Below, in pieces: positions 63,501-64,000 of a DNA stretch of 64,000 bases. This DNA comes from GCA-2697345 sp002697345. GTDB lineage: Bacteria; Pseudomonadota; Alphaproteobacteria; Rhodobacterales; Rhodobacteraceae. Position 1 is the first letter of the stretch; each line of letters opens with the position of its first letter. Under the pieces are notes generated by a model. The model saw nothing but the letters and a program-made list of their open reading frames with translations, was not told the DNA's origin and searched no databases. Position numbers and translations under genes: made by a program. Where the stretch lies: positions 1,116,001 to 1,180,000 of the forward strand of contig CALSNB010000001.1 in NCBI GenBank assembly GCA_943787605.1. The letters are read 5' to 3'.

Positions 63501-64000
63501 TCAAATGCCTGTATTCCCAATCGATGAAGCGTTGGTGCTCTATTTAAAAGTACCGGATGTTCTCTTATTACTTCGTCTAAAATGTCCCAAACTTCTGGCC
63601 TCTCTTTTTCAACAAGTTTTTTTGCTTGTTTCACCGTCGAAGATAATCCCTTTGCTTCTAATCGAGAATAAATAAATGGTTTGAATAATTCGAGAGCCAT
63701 TTTTTTGGGAATTCCACATTGATGTAGCTTAAGTTCTGGCCCAGTAACAATCACAGATCTTCCAGAGAAATCCACTCTCTTCCCTAAAAGATTCTGTCTA
63801 AACCTACCCTGTTTACCCTTCAACATATCACTTAATGATTTTAAGGGTCTTTTGTTGGCCCCAGTAATCGTTCTACCACGTCGACCATTATCAAACAAAG
63901 CATCAACAGACTCTTGAAGCATTCGTTTTTCATTTCGAACAATTATGTCAGGCGCTCTAAGCTCTATCAAACGCTTCAATCTATTGTTTCGATTTATAAC
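60590..64000 (-). CDS. rpoC: DNA-directed RNA polymerase subunit beta' (partial)
   Basis: The C-terminal 1,136 codons are present; the N terminus lies beyond the right edge. The frame runs unbroken to base 64000 (VINRNNRLKRLIELRAPD). The catalytic Mg-binding motif NADFDGDQMAVH is at about 63445. The bridge/trigger region includes TQLTMRTFHIGGVA, and a second zinc site is formed by Cys in DCGTKG and SALTCEAEDGICAMCYGRDL. The C-terminal tail ends VFSDISQD. The terminator at 60534-60562 follows. rpoB is expected just outside the window. Confidence 0.97.
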   Translation of the reverse strand, partial: VINRNNRLKRLIELRAPDIIVRNEKRMLQESVDALFDNGRRGRTITGANKRPLKSLSDMLKGKQGRFRQNLLGKRVDFSGRSVIVTGPELKLHQCGIPKKMALELFKPFIYSRLEAKGLSSTVKQAKKLVEKERPEVWDILDEVIREHPVLLNRAPTLHRLGIQAFEPVLIEGKAIQLHPLVCSAFNADFDGDQMAVHVPLSLEAQLEARVLMMSTNNVLSPANGAPIIVPSQDMVLGLYYSSMERVGMKGEGKVFSSVDEVQHALDAGEVHLHAKIQARLPQIDSEGEEILVRFETTPGRVRLGALLPLNAKAPFELVNRLLRKREVQKVIDTVYRYCGQKESVIFCDQIMTIGFTEAFKAGISFGKDDMIIPVNKWEIVDKTRSQVKDFEQQYMDGLITQGEKYNKVIDGWSKCNDQVTDAMMKSISTLEHNEDGSDAEPNSVYMMAHSGARGSVTQMKQLGGMRGLMAKPNGEIIETPIISNFKEGLNVLEYFNSTHGARKGLSDTALKTANSGYLTRRLVDVAQDCIVRQTDCGTKGYITARAAINDGEVVSSIGERLLGRVVAEDVINPDGGDILVAEGELVDEKQADAIDAADIAAVRMRSALTCEAEDGICAMCYGRDLARGILVNSGEAVGIIAAQSIGEPGTQLTMRTFHIGGVAQGGQQSFLEASQEGVISFSNPSILKNKGGDSVVMGRNMSLTITDQNGVERATHKIGYGSKLHVKEKSKVARGDKLFEWDPYTLPIIAEKKGVAKFLDLVSGIAIKDETDDATGMTQKIVVDWRAAPKGNDLKPEIIIEDLKSGKPVMLNSGNPAAYPMSVDAVLSVEDGQEISAGDTIARIPREGAKTKDITGGLPRVAELFEARRPKDHAIIAEINGYVRFGKDYKNKRRITIEAAEEANENVEYMVPKGKHIPVVEGDYVQKGDYIMDGHPVPHDILKILGIEALADYLIDEVQDVYRLQGVKINDKHIEVIVRQMLQKFEILDSGTTTLLKGENVDKNELDAANDKAVLKGGRAAVAEPILLGITKASLQTRSFISAASFQETTRVLTEAATMGKRDRLVGLKENVIVGRLIPAGTGGATQDMLRVSQERDNIVSETRRVEAEAALALAAPATSETLNPEDVFSDISQD

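Overview
The window is an AT-rich stretch of an alphaproteobacterial chromosome made almost entirely of core genes packed tightly together. Several features point to Rhodobacterales: the four-gene AapJQMP/BztABCD amino-acid importer, an ATP12-type F1 assembly chaperone, a phosphatidylcholine synthase with the Pcs-type motif, an FYDLN-acid (TIGR02300) protein, and the order rpmH-rnpA-yidD-ttcA-yidC-MOSC-engB-argB. The low GC and short intergenic gaps suggest a streamlined marine member such as the HTCC2255/NAC11-7 type. That placement is inference from gene content and was not checked by a database search. No mobile element, prophage, CRISPR array or rRNA gene is visible.

Layout. Positions 1-4.9 kb hold the end of xerC, pcs, ileS and truA. 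From 4.9 to 16.4 kb is a TCA-cycle island: mdh, sucA, odhB, lpd and sdhB on the minus strand, then sdhC, sdhD and sdhA on the plus strand behind a TauE/SafE permease. The succinate dehydrogenase genes are therefore split between two opposed units. From 16.4 to 21.9 kb lie an SGNH hydrolase, a GntR/FCD regulator, a YgjP-like metallopeptidase, a FYDLN-acid protein, tRNA-Ala(GGC), a divergent class III CoA-transferase/acyl-CoA dehydrogenase pair and tRNA-Arg(ACG). From 22.1 to 28.8 kb come the rpmH to argB genes and a frameshifted 4Fe-4S protein gene. An M20 peptidase and an aldehyde dehydrogenase follow, then the aap transport operon (31.7-36.2 kb) and a rarA-crcB-rluC-HAD-ATP12 operon. From 40.6 kb to the right edge is the ribosomal/transcription supercluster: rpoC (partial), an inserted EamA transporter, rpsL-rpsG-fusA-tuf, then the S10, spc and alpha operons to rplQ and a strong terminator.

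How the parts may work together. A 13-bp sequence with the palindromic core TGTGATCACA occurs three times: twice, 21 bp apart, upstream of sucA, and once just before the start codon of the GntR/FCD regulator. The simplest reading is a self-regulating GntR repressor that also controls the 2-oxoglutarate dehydrogenase operon. Other regulatory candidates are two mutually exclusive hairpins before aapJ, an attenuator-like leader before rpsL, and a promoter plus hairpin before rpsM. I found no wholly new multi-gene system. The most promising leads are this GntR circuit and the leader structures.
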